A model generated the notes under the pieces. That model was not told the origin of the DNA and did not search any database. It saw only the letters and a list, made by a program, of their open reading frames with translations. The position numbers and the translations under genes are program-made. Below, in pieces: positions 26,887 to 34,633 of a stretch of DNA of 64,000 nt. Position 1 is the stretch's first letter. Every line of letters starts with the position of its first letter. Origin of the DNA: Bacillota bacterium. Lineage in GTDB: Bacteria; Bacillota; Clostridia; Oscillospirales; Ruminococcaceae. The stretch spans positions 17,133 to 81,132 of the forward strand of contig JAEWXO010000020.1 in NCBI GenBank assembly GCA_023458875.1, read 5' to 3'.

Positions 26887-28506
26887 ATGAAAACTGACCG
26901 CCAAAAACTATTATACATATTTACGTTAATTTTATTATTTATGGTTCACGGCCTTTTACTATACTTTATTAATAGAAAAATGCCCTATCTTATAGACTCG
27001 GACATGTCAAGTGAAATGATTCTGTCAAATATTTTAAGCAAGAAAAACTCTATAATTACAGATTCATGGTATTACTCAACGGAACTTCGTGTCTTTAATA
27101 CGCATTTGGTCTATTCCCTGTTTTTTAAACTCACAGACAACTGGCATACTGTAAGATTGCTTTCAACGGCAGTACTCCATGTAATTTTAACGCTAAGCAC
27201 TATGTATTTATGTCGTAAAACAGGCTGTAAAAAATACGCACCGCTGGTTGCCTGTACAATGCTGCTGGCACTGTCCAGAGAGCAGTTCTATATTGTACTT
27301 ATGGGCTGTTACTACATTCCTCATATTGCAATATCATTATTAACAATTGCTCTCTGTATTGCGTTTTCCAAAAGCAAAGGTAAAAAACAAATTTTAATTA
27401 TAGCGTCTTCTGCATTACTGGCACTTATGTCCGGTATTGGCGGATTACGCCAGATCGTCATTACATATTTTCCTTTGCTTATATGCACTCTTATACTCGA
27501 AACTGTTTCTTTTATAAAAAACAACTTTAAACCATTTAAGAACCCATCAGGTTTTAAATATTTATTAATATCGGTAATTAATATTTTATTTTCAGGTGCA
27601 GGTTATCTTATTAATAATTCTATACTTGCAAAAAAATATAACTTCCAGCAACATGGTAATATCAACTTTACCAAAATAAACTCTGACAGCATTTTCGAAT
27701 TATTAAGCGATATTCTCCACACGCTGGGATTCATGACTGGCCAAATAAATGGTTTGTCTGTTATCTCAAACGGCATCTGTGCTTTGATTGTAATACTTCT
27801 TGTATACAGTGTTATCCATGGAATACGTGATAATGTAAAGCCTGAATATAAGCTGCTTACCGTTTTCTTTCTTTGTAATCTGACTGTATTCTTTATGCTC
27901 TATGCTTTTACAGATATGGTGTACACAGTAAGATACAATCTGCCTGTCATAATTTTTTCATTTCCTCTGATTGCTTCAGGATTAAGGGAAACAAGCTTTG
28001 AAAAAACCCCGAAATATATAAAACCTGCAATCGGCATATTCTGTGTTGCAATTATCTTTATCAGAGGATTTTGTACAATGGTTGAAATACGTAGATCTAA
28101 CAGAATAGGTGAACTTGAAACAGTCGCAGAATTTCTCTCTGATTCAGAATACGATAACGGATATGCATCATTCTGGAATTCAAATGTTATAACAGAGCTT
28201 ACAAACGGCAAGGAAGATATGTATACCTGGTTTTGCTCAGACCCTGACGGACAAAATTTCAATGTTACAGGCAGTGTAAATGATATGTTCAGATGGCTTC
28301 AGAAAACCGAGCATGTCTCCGTTCCCCCTTCAGGCAAAGTTTTTACATTATACAGCCACAATGAAATAGAATACTGTAACTGGAAAAGCTATCTGAGAGA
28401 TTCCGATATAATTTTTCAGAACGGAACATTCATAATATACGGCTATGAGAATTATGAATCAATGATTGAAATTCTTCACCAGGACAGCATTCAGACAGCC
28501 CAATAA
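26887..28506 (+). CDS. Polytopic membrane protein, GT-C glycosyltransferase-like
   Basis: A 539-residue protein with about ten to twelve hydrophobic helices and a soluble C-terminal tail of about 130 residues. An acidic DSDMSSEMIL after the first helix and the layout of a long loop, many helices and a C-terminal extracytoplasmic domain resemble GT-C lipid-linked sugar transferases. No family-specific catalytic motif was recognised, so this is a fold-level guess. It shares a promoter with, and lies 52 bp upstream of, the propeller-solute-binding lipoprotein. Confidence 0.55.
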   Translation: MKTDRQKLLYIFTLILLFMVHGLLLYFINRKMPYLIDSDMSSEMILSNILSKKNSIITDSWYYSTELRVFNTHLVYSLFFKLTDNWHTVRLLSTAVLHVILTLSTMYLCRKTGCKKYAPLVACTMLLALSREQFYIVLMGCYYIPHIAISLLTIALCIAFSKSKGKKQILIIASSALLALMSGIGGLRQIVITYFPLLICTLILETVSFIKNNFKPFKNPSGFKYLLISVINILFSGAGYLINNSILAKKYNFQQHGNINFTKINSDSIFELLSDILHTLGFMTGQINGLSVISNGICALIVILLVYSVIHGIRDNVKPEYKLLTVFFLCNLTVFFMLYAFTDMVYTVRYNLPVIIFSFPLIASGLRETSFEKTPKYIKPAIGIFCVAIIFIRGFCTMVEIRRSNRIGELETVAEFLSDSEYDNGYASFWNSNVITELTNGKEDMYTWFCSDPDGQNFNVTGSVNDMFRWLQKTEHVSVPPSGKVFTLYSHNEIEYCNWKSYLRDSDIIFQNGTFIIYGYENYESMIEILHQDSIQTAQ

Positions 28507-28558
28507 AAAGAGATAGAGCATATACACTTTTTTCAACGAATAAACCGGAGGAAACAAA

Positions 28559-31500
28559 ATGAACAAAATCAAAAAAATATTATGCCTCTGTACAGCATTT
28601 TTACTTATGGCATCATCTGTATCATGCAATAATAAAAAAAACAGCAGCCCGGATAAATCCGGAGCACCGTCATCATCCGACACCAATAGAACTGAAAATA
28701 TATCAAAAAATATTATAACTGAATATTTTGATGCTCAGGAGTTTACTTTTAACGGTAAGGTAGATAAAACATCTATAACAGACATGAAATATATAAACGA
28801 TAAAATTTATTTTACCGCATCAGCAAGTGATGATAACTTCGAATATTCACTTAAAAATATTAATATGAATGACATGTCCTCACAGGATATAAATGCTCAG
28901 TCAAGACTTTATACCGGACAAGCAACATATATATCAGACGAAAAAATATACTCGATAGTATCAGACACGGAATCAGGAGGTCAGAAAATATGTGTCGGCG
29001 ATGCACAGACAGGAACTGTTGAACATGAATTAAAATGGGATATGGACAGTCCTCTTACATCAATACGCACCGACAAAGACGGCAATATATATGTCCTTTC
29101 ATATCAGTATGCTGCAATATACAAAAAAGATCTTACAAAACCCGAGATTATTGATATATTTAAGCTTCTTAAAGATACAGAAGCATCAAATACATACACA
29201 TATAATTTTGAAGTTTCTCCTGACGGTGAAATATACCTCGGACTTTTTAACAAAGGAAACTGTGAACTCCACATCTGCAAGCTAAACAGCAGTCATACAA
29301 TCGAATATATATCAGATGATTTTTCTGATATGCAGGAAAATATTTCAGGCCTGTATTTTTCGGATAACGGCAATCTTTTTGTATGCAGCGGATTATATTC
29401 AACATATATAAATGAAATATCAGCAGCTACAGGCGAGACAGTATGCAGATATGAGCTTGAAGGTGCAGAGTCTTTTTATGGTATATGCAACAGTCGTCTT
29501 ATTTATAGCAATGGTGAGGGTATATATGCATATGATTTTGATAATGACAGTTATGAACAGATAATATCCTTTGATGACCCCTCCGTTCAGCTTATAAATA
29601 CAGTAATAGACGGAAACAATCTTAAAACTGCCTTAAAAATCAATGCCGATATGGAGAGAAGCCTTTATATTTCTGACACTAACGGAAATATAGAAAAAGA
29701 AATACCTATAAAGGGCACATATGAATACGGAAGTGATATTTTTTACTCCATAACCCCTGACGGTAAAATATACTACCTGAAAACATATTATGGTATGAAA
29801 TCAGAAAACGGATATACACATGAAACCACAGCATACTCCGTATACGCAATAAATTCTGACAATCAGTGTGAAATGCTTTTTGAGCTTCCGGAATCAGACA
29901 GTGACGAATGGTGCTACGGCTTTTTTCAAAATTCAAACGGTGATTTCTGTATATGCAAACCAGATGAAAATATGAACTATTTGGTTTATTGTTATGACAT
30001 TTCAGGAAACCTTGTATCATCAACCCCTATGAGTGACAAAGAAGGTTTGTATTTATCACGTATAGTTCCATATAAAAACAAGATATTGTTTTTATATTAT
30101 GATGATAACAAAATGTATGGTGTACCATTCAACACAGGCGATATGCAATTTGAAAAACTAATAGAATTTGATTTCAACAATTCTCATAGCATATCACAGG
30201 GAAACAACGGATATGACCTTTATTACAGTGACGGCATGTTCATATACGGATATAAAATTGAAACGGGTAAATCAGAAGAAATTATTGAATTTGTTAACAC
30301 AGATTTTCCTGTTTCTCCCGAAAGCTATCTTGTGATAAATACGGAAACAATAATAAGTTCAGGATATGATTATACATTTTCAGACAAAGATACATTTGAT
30401 CGGGGACCGTCAATCTATAAATTTTCAAAAGCCGATGAAGAAAGACTAAAACAGATAAACAGCAAAAAAATAATTACACTTGCAGGAACACGTATTACAA
30501 ATTCAGAAACCGGATATATGATAAAAAATTTTAACAGAACAAATGATGAATACAGAATATTTGCAAAGGATTATGAAAAATATTCAGTGTATTCAGAAGA
30601 TGGCGCATATCTTTCCGGAAATCAGCAGCTTAATGCCGACATTATATCCGGCGATATTCCTGATATTGTGATGTTTGATTCTTCTTCAGATACTGCTCCC
30701 TATCTGGTAAAAGGAATGTTTGCAGACCTTGGAAAATTCATTGATGAGGACAAGGAAATTAAACGTGATGACTATATGAGCAACATATTTGATGCTTACA
30801 CATATAAAGGATGCCTCTATCAGATAGTGCCTTCATTCCATTGTTCCAGCATAGTCGCCAAGGCATCCCTCGCAGGCGATAAGCCGGGCTGGACATACGA
30901 AGAGTTTTTTGATTTTATAAACAGCCGCCCGGATATACAGGCATTTGACGGATTCAATACAAAAGGTTATTTTGATGCTGAGCTGATCACAGCCTACATA
31001 AATGATTACGTTGATTTTGATAAAAATACATGCGACTTTGACAATGAGAATTTTATAAATCTGCTTGAATTAATAAATAATCTAATAAATGACAAAGAGG
31101 ATTATGAATATACTGAAAAATTATTAAGAAATAACGATATGCTTATGTCTCTCCAACAATTTAACACGCCTTTTGAATATCACCAGTATGAGGCGGGACT
31201 TGCCGGAGAAAGCATCACATTCAAAGGATTCCCGTCAGAATCAGGTCCAAAAAATACGATATTATCAGATACAGGATTCTGCATATCCGAAAAATCAGAT
31301 AACAAAGACGGTTCATGGCAGTTTATAAGACAGTTCCTTCTTGACAGTTATCAGGACAATATATCAATGACGGACTATTACATACCAATAAAAAAATCAT
31401 CTGTTCAAAAAAGATTTTACGGTGATCTTTCATATCAGGACAATCCATTCTTAGAAGGCTCCACCATATGGGTAAACAATGAAGAAATCGAAATAGGACC

Positions 31501-31693
31501 AATAACTGAAGAAGCCAAGCAAAAATTCACAGACTTTCTGCAGTCCCCTGTCATCCCAATCTCATACGGTTCAAAAATAATGCAGATAGTAAAAGAAGAG
31601 ACCTCACTTTACTATAACGGCGAATCAACCGCCCAGGAAGCAGCTGCATCCATCCAGAGCAAAGTAAAACTATACCTGAACGAACTTAACTGA
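28559..31693 (+). CDS. Lipoprotein: propeller-like domain fused to extracellular solute-binding protein
   Basis: A 1044-residue exported lipoprotein. The signal peptide ends in a non-canonical lipobox SSVSC (Cys at about residue 22), then a Ser/Lys linker. Residues about 45-610 are beta blades (EVSPDGEIYLGLFNKGNCELHICKLN, LYFSDNGNLFVCSG) homologous to the anti-sigma sensor at 24538-26415. Residues about 630-1044 match a family 1 (sugar-type) solute-binding protein: GYMIKNFNRTNDEYRI, ISGDIPDIVMFDS, and GWTYEEFFDFINSRPDI. No ABC permease or ATPase is in the window, so it may sense rather than transport. A CGGAGG-type SD precedes the ATG. Confidence 0.8.
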   Translation: MNKIKKILCLCTAFLLMASSVSCNNKKNSSPDKSGAPSSSDTNRTENISKNIITEYFDAQEFTFNGKVDKTSITDMKYINDKIYFTASASDDNFEYSLKNINMNDMSSQDINAQSRLYTGQATYISDEKIYSIVSDTESGGQKICVGDAQTGTVEHELKWDMDSPLTSIRTDKDGNIYVLSYQYAAIYKKDLTKPEIIDIFKLLKDTEASNTYTYNFEVSPDGEIYLGLFNKGNCELHICKLNSSHTIEYISDDFSDMQENISGLYFSDNGNLFVCSGLYSTYINEISAATGETVCRYELEGAESFYGICNSRLIYSNGEGIYAYDFDNDSYEQIISFDDPSVQLINTVIDGNNLKTALKINADMERSLYISDTNGNIEKEIPIKGTYEYGSDIFYSITPDGKIYYLKTYYGMKSENGYTHETTAYSVYAINSDNQCEMLFELPESDSDEWCYGFFQNSNGDFCICKPDENMNYLVYCYDISGNLVSSTPMSDKEGLYLSRIVPYKNKILFLYYDDNKMYGVPFNTGDMQFEKLIEFDFNNSHSISQGNNGYDLYYSDGMFIYGYKIETGKSEEIIEFVNTDFPVSPESYLVINTETIISSGYDYTFSDKDTFDRGPSIYKFSKADEERLKQINSKKIITLAGTRITNSETGYMIKNFNRTNDEYRIFAKDYEKYSVYSEDGAYLSGNQQLNADIISGDIPDIVMFDSSSDTAPYLVKGMFADLGKFIDEDKEIKRDDYMSNIFDAYTYKGCLYQIVPSFHCSSIVAKASLAGDKPGWTYEEFFDFINSRPDIQAFDGFNTKGYFDAELITAYINDYVDFDKNTCDFDNENFINLLELINNLINDKEDYEYTEKLLRNNDMLMSLQQFNTPFEYHQYEAGLAGESITFKGFPSESGPKNTILSDTGFCISEKSDNKDGSWQFIRQFLLDSYQDNISMTDYYIPIKKSSVQKRFYGDLSYQDNPFLEGSTIWVNNEEIEIGPITEEAKQKFTDFLQSPVIPISYGSKIMQIVKEETSLYYNGESTAQEAAASIQSKVKLYLNELN

Positions 31694-31738
31694 TAAATTC
31701 AAATATCGCTATTCAGCCATATTCACAGGTTATGGATA

Positions 31739-31800
31739 TGTAAGCGAAGTCCGGGCGACCGCAAAGCCTTGTCGATTCGTGCGAATCGAAATCCCTGCCA
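31739..31800 (+). repeat. Dispersed structured intergenic repeat, copy 1
   Basis: Shares with three other copies the order GCGAAGTCC, GGGCGACCGCAAAGCC, GTCGA and GAAATCCCTGCC. It folds as two hairpins: CCGGGC/GCCTTG with loop GACCGCAAA, and GATTCG/CGAATC. It lies downstream of the lipoprotein gene. Confidence 0.88.
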
Positions 31801-31843
31801 AACAACCAACTTAACCATAATGACAAAATAGCAACCCCCGAAG

Positions 31844-31870
31844 GTGCAGGGCGACCGGAAAGCCCTGCAC
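31844..31870 (+). repeat. Short derivative of the structured repeat
   Basis: A perfect 9-bp stem GTGCAGGGC/GCCCTGCAC carries loop GACCGGAAA. The loop matches the family loop except one base, while most stem bases differ but still pair. Confidence 0.7.
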
Positions 31871-31922
31871 GCTTATTTAAAGCAAAACCCCAACACTTTT
31901 TATGTTATTTTACAAAAACACC

Positions 31923-31951
31923 TTGACATTCTCCCTCATACATGTTAAAAT
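31923..31951 (+). promoter_or_regulatory. Promoter of rpmG-secE-nusG
   Basis: TTGACA (31923-31928), 17 bp, TAAAAT (31946-31951). Start of transcription is expected near 31958, at the edge of a terminator-like hairpin. The leader to rpmG is about 135 nt and contains GGCCGACAGGCC near 32026-32040. Confidence 0.82.
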
Positions 31952-31956
31952 TAAAT

Positions 31957-31982
31957 TACCTCTTTGTGAGGTATATTTTTTT
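31957..31982 (+). terminator. Promoter-proximal terminator-like hairpin upstream of rpmG
   Basis: TACCTC/GAGGTA with a 5-nt loop, followed by TA and seven T. It would form as the first RNA made from the rpmG promoter, so it may attenuate the operon. The six-bp stem is modest. Confidence 0.5.
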
Positions 31983-32095
31983 GTTCAGATTTTGAAATAA
32001 AAAATATACATCTCAGCTTTGGAGGGAGGCCGACAGGCCGTATTATCGGTCTGTGTATCAGAAGAAGTATAAATTCATTCAGGAGGTGCCGACAC

Positions 32096-32245
32096 GTGAG
32101 AGTTAAGGTAACATTGGCTTGTACAGAATGCAAGCAGCGTAATTACAACACAAAGAAAAACAAGAAAAACGACCCTGACAGAATTGAGATGAATAAACAT
32201 TGTAAATTCTGCAGAAAACATACTCTGCACAGGGAAACAAAGTAA
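32096..32245 (+). CDS. rpmG: 50S ribosomal protein L33
   Basis: A 49-residue ribosomal protein starting MRVKVTLACTECKQRNY. Two zinc-binding pairs, CTEC and CKFC, make it the C+ (zinc) form. It starts with GTG, with AGGAGG 9 bp upstream. The order rpmG-secE-nusG-rplK-rplA is the classical one in bacteria. Confidence 0.95.
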   Translation: MRVKVTLACTECKQRNYNTKKNKKNDPDRIEMNKHCKFCRKHTLHRETK

Positions 32246-32261
32246 ACCGGAGGTCAATCTT

Positions 32262-32570
32262 ATGCCAAAAGACGATTTAAAAACAGATAAGGCTTCAAAG
32301 AAGGAAGCTTCTGACAAGTCTGCTAAGAAAAAAGCAAAGACCCCGGCAAAATCATCTGGTAAGTCCAAAGACCAGAAAAAGCAGCCTAACAAGGTTGCAA
32401 AATACTTTAAGGATCTTAGGAGCGAATTCAAAAAAGTTGTATGGCCTACTAAGCAGCAGGTTATGAACAATACATCTGTAGTACTTGTTACTATTCTTAT
32501 TATAGGTGCTTTTGTAGGCGGATTTGATACACTTCTTGGTTATCTCTTAAAACTTATTCTTAACAAATAG
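32262..32570 (+). CDS. secE: Preprotein translocase subunit SecE
   Basis: Single-pass subunit that clamps the SecYEG channel. The 102 residues comprise a long Lys/Ala/Ser-rich N-terminal extension (about 40 residues), then KYFKDLRSEFKKVVWPTKQQVMNNTSVVLV, the SecE signature, and one transmembrane helix. A CCGGAGG SD is upstream; it lies 16 bp after rpmG. Confidence 0.95.
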   Translation: MPKDDLKTDKASKKEASDKSAKKKAKTPAKSSGKSKDQKKQPNKVAKYFKDLRSEFKKVVWPTKQQVMNNTSVVLVTILIIGAFVGGFDTLLGYLLKLILNK

Positions 32571-32601
32571 CAGTAACATACTTGAACAGGGAGGAACCAT
32601 A

Positions 32602-33135
32602 ATGTCAGAAGCAGCAAAATGGTATGTAATTCACACTTATTCAGGCTACGAGAATAAAGTAGCACAGAATATTGAAAAAGTTGTGGAAAACAGAAAGCTT
32701 CACGATTTGATCCTTGAAGTAAGGGTACCTACTGAAAAGGTAACCGAAATTACTGACGGCAAAACAAAAGAAGTGGAAAGAAAAACATTTCCGGGTTATG
32801 TTCTGCTGAAAATGGTTTATACTGACGATTCATGGTATGTAGTTAAAAACACCAGAGGCGTTACAGGATTTGTCGGTCCTGCTTCGGAGCCTACTCCGTT
32901 ATCGGAAAAGGAAGTAGAAGCACTTGGCGTAAATCTTAATTCAACAACAATTGAAGTTAATATAAGCGCAGGCGACAGCGTCCGTGTTTCCGGTACTGCA
33001 ATGGATGGCTTTGTCGGTGTAGTACAAAAGGTCGATGTAGAAAACAGTACTGTTGATGTACTCGTTTCAATGTTCGGCCGTGAAACTCCGGCTACTCTGA
33101 GTCTTACTCAGGTTATAAAGCTGGACGACATGTAA
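32602..33135 (+). CDS. nusG: Transcription termination/antitermination factor NusG
   Basis: RNA polymerase-associated elongation factor, 177 residues. The NGN domain has WYVIHTYSGYENKVAQNIEK and FPGYVLLKMVYTDDSWYVVKNTRGVTGFVG; the KOW domain includes GDSVRVSGTAMDGFVGVVQKVD. AGGGAGG lies upstream of the ATG. Cotranscribed with rpmG and secE. Confidence 0.97.
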   Translation: MSEAAKWYVIHTYSGYENKVAQNIEKVVENRKLHDLILEVRVPTEKVTEITDGKTKEVERKTFPGYVLLKMVYTDDSWYVVKNTRGVTGFVGPASEPTPLSEKEVEALGVNLNSTTIEVNISAGDSVRVSGTAMDGFVGVVQKVDVENSTVDVLVSMFGRETPATLSLTQVIKLDDM

Positions 33136-33157
33136 AAATTAATAAACGTATTTTTTA

Positions 33158-33236
33158 TGACTGTATACTCAGTCAAAGTGGGAGAGATAAAATTTCTGAT
33201 CTATTATCTCGTCGTCACCACATTATGGAGGTGCAA
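33158..33236 (+). promoter_or_regulatory. Structured leader of rplK
   Basis: The nusG-rplK gap holds a GACTG/CAGTC hairpin, then a longer fold opened by GTGGGAG (33178-33184) and closed by CACCAC (33216-33221) just before the SD, with GAGATAA/TTATCTC inside. A GTGGGAG...CCAC frame recurs before rplA. A ribosomal-protein leader (possibly L1 or L11 responsive) is inferred. Confidence 0.4.
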
Positions 33237-33241
33237 AAAGC

Positions 33242-33667
33242 ATGGCACAGAAAGTTGTTGGCTATATAAAATTACAGATCGCTGCAGGTAAAGCAACACC
33301 TGCACCACCAGTTGGTCCTGCTTTGGGACAGCACGGTGTTAATATAATGGCCTTTACTAAGGAATTTAACGAAAGAACAAAGAATGACATCGGTCTTATT
33401 ATCCCTGTTGTTATAACAGTTTATGCTGACCGTACATTTACATTTATTACAAAGACTCCACCTGCTGCAGTTCTCATCAAAAAGGCTTGCGGAATTGAAA
33501 GCGGTTCAAGTACACCTAACAAGACAAAGGTATCAAGCATCACAAAGGAACAGCTCCAGAAGATTGCTGAACAGAAAATGCCTGACCTCAATGCAGGAAG
33601 CATAGAAGCAGCTATGAGCATGGTTGCTGGTACAGCTCGTTCAATGGGCGTTACAATAGTTGATTAA
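33242..33667 (+). CDS. rplK: 50S ribosomal protein L11
   Basis: A 141-residue protein of the GTPase-associated centre. It begins MAQKVVGYIKLQIAAGKATPAPPVGPALGQHGVNIM and has the C-terminal rRNA-binding domain with KTPPAAVLIKKACG and AGTARSMGVTI. An ATGGAGGTG SD is upstream. Confidence 0.98.
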   Translation: MAQKVVGYIKLQIAAGKATPAPPVGPALGQHGVNIMAFTKEFNERTKNDIGLIIPVVITVYADRTFTFITKTPPAAVLIKKACGIESGSSTPNKTKVSSITKEQLQKIAEQKMPDLNAGSIEAAMSMVAGTARSMGVTIVD

Positions 33668-33714
33668 TAATTTATTATACCGTCAAAATTTTATTGACTG
33701 TATGTTATCTAATG

Positions 33715-33775
33715 GTGGGAGGAAACTTTCCGCTAACTGAAGTTGCGTTTAGCGTTTCAGTATTACCACTTTATA
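33715..33775 (+). promoter_or_regulatory. Structured leader of rplA
   Basis: GTGGGAG (33715-33721) and ACCAC (33765-33769) bracket a CGCTAA/TTTAGCG and CTGAA/TTCAG fold ending just before the rplA SD AGGAGG. The same bracketing occurs before rplK. Translational feedback by L1 is known in other bacteria; here it is inferred. Confidence 0.4.
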
Positions 33776-33786
33776 GGAGGATAAAT

Positions 33787-34482
33787 ATGAAACATGGCAA
33801 GAAATATGTAGACAGTAAGAAAACTGTTGAAAATGATAAGTTTTATGATTCTGTAGAAGCCCTTGATTTAGTTTGCAAAAACGCAAAAGCTAAATTTGAC
33901 GAAACAATCGAGGCTCACGTACGTCTTGGTGTTGACTCAAGACATGCTGATCAGCAGGTTCGTGGCGCAGTTGTATTACCTAACGGAACAGGTAAAAAAG
34001 TTCGTGTATGCGTTTTCTGCAAAGAGGACAAGTACGAAGCTGCTAAAGCCGCAGGTGCTGAATTCGTAGGCGGACAGGATCTTGTTGACAAGATTGTAAA
34101 AGAAAACTGGATGGAATTTGACGTTGTAATTGCTTCACCTGATATGATGGGCCTCGTAGGACGTCTTGGTAAGGTACTCGGACCTAGAGGTCTCATGCCT
34201 AACCCAAAGGCAGGTACAGTTACTCCTGACGTAGCTAAGGCTGTTGCAGAAGCTAAAGCAGGTAAAATAGAATACCGTCTTGACAAAACAAATATTATTC
34301 ACTGCCCTATCGGAAAAGCATCATTCGGTGCAGAGAAGCTTGATGAAAACTTCACAACACTTATGGAAGCTATCGTTAAGGCTAAGCCGGCAGCTGCTAA
34401 GGGTACTTACCTTAAGTCATGTGTAGTAACATCTACAATGGGAATCGGTGTACCTGTTTCAACTGTTAAATACGGTGCATAA
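33787..34482 (+). CDS. rplA: 50S ribosomal protein L1
   Basis: Forms the L1 stalk and acts as a translational repressor in many bacteria. The ATG at 33787 (AGGAGGATAAAT upstream) gives the usual 231 residues beginning MKHGKKYVDSKK; an in-frame start at 33694 lacks a matching SD and would run through the leader. Motifs include VVLPNGTGKKVRV and LGPRGLMPNPKAGTVT. It ends the operon here; rplJ is not next. Confidence 0.97.
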   Translation: MKHGKKYVDSKKTVENDKFYDSVEALDLVCKNAKAKFDETIEAHVRLGVDSRHADQQVRGAVVLPNGTGKKVRVCVFCKEDKYEAAKAAGAEFVGGQDLVDKIVKENWMEFDVVIASPDMMGLVGRLGKVLGPRGLMPNPKAGTVTPDVAKAVAEAKAGKIEYRLDKTNIIHCPIGKASFGAEKLDENFTTLMEAIVKAKPAAAKGTYLKSCVVTSTMGIGVPVSTVKYGA

Positions 34483-34505
34483 TATTTATCTTTAGATAAA
34501 TTATA

Positions 34506-34539
34506 ACGCTGAATGTTTTAAAAACATTCAGCGTTTTTT
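34506..34539 (+). terminator. Intrinsic terminator after rplA
   Basis: The stem CGCTGAATGTTTT/AAAACATTCAGCG followed by six T. It ends the rpmG-to-rplA unit before rplJL. Confidence 0.92.
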
Positions 34540-34560
34540 GTTTATTAATTATTCATTAGT

Positions 34561-34632
34561 GATGCAGATGTGTAAGCGAAGTCCGGGCGACCGCAAAGCC
34601 TGGTCAAATCCGCAGATTCGAAATCCCTGCTT
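34561..34632 (+). repeat. Dispersed structured intergenic repeat, copy 2
   Basis: Same order of blocks as copy 1. Hairpin 1 is CCGGGC/GCCTGG with loop GACCGCAAA; hairpin 2 is AATC/GATT with a CGCA loop, followed by GAAATCCCTGC. It sits between the rplA terminator and the convergent esterase gene. Confidence 0.88.
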
Positions 34633-34633
34633 A

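Noticed and set aside
31739..31870. CRISPR array made from the intergenic repeats
   Set aside because: Copies are dispersed over 18 kb in both orientations, with no regular spacers and no cas genes.
33694..33786. N-terminal extension of L1
   Set aside because: It overlaps a structured leader; the ATG at 33787 with AGGAGG gives the normal 231-residue protein.
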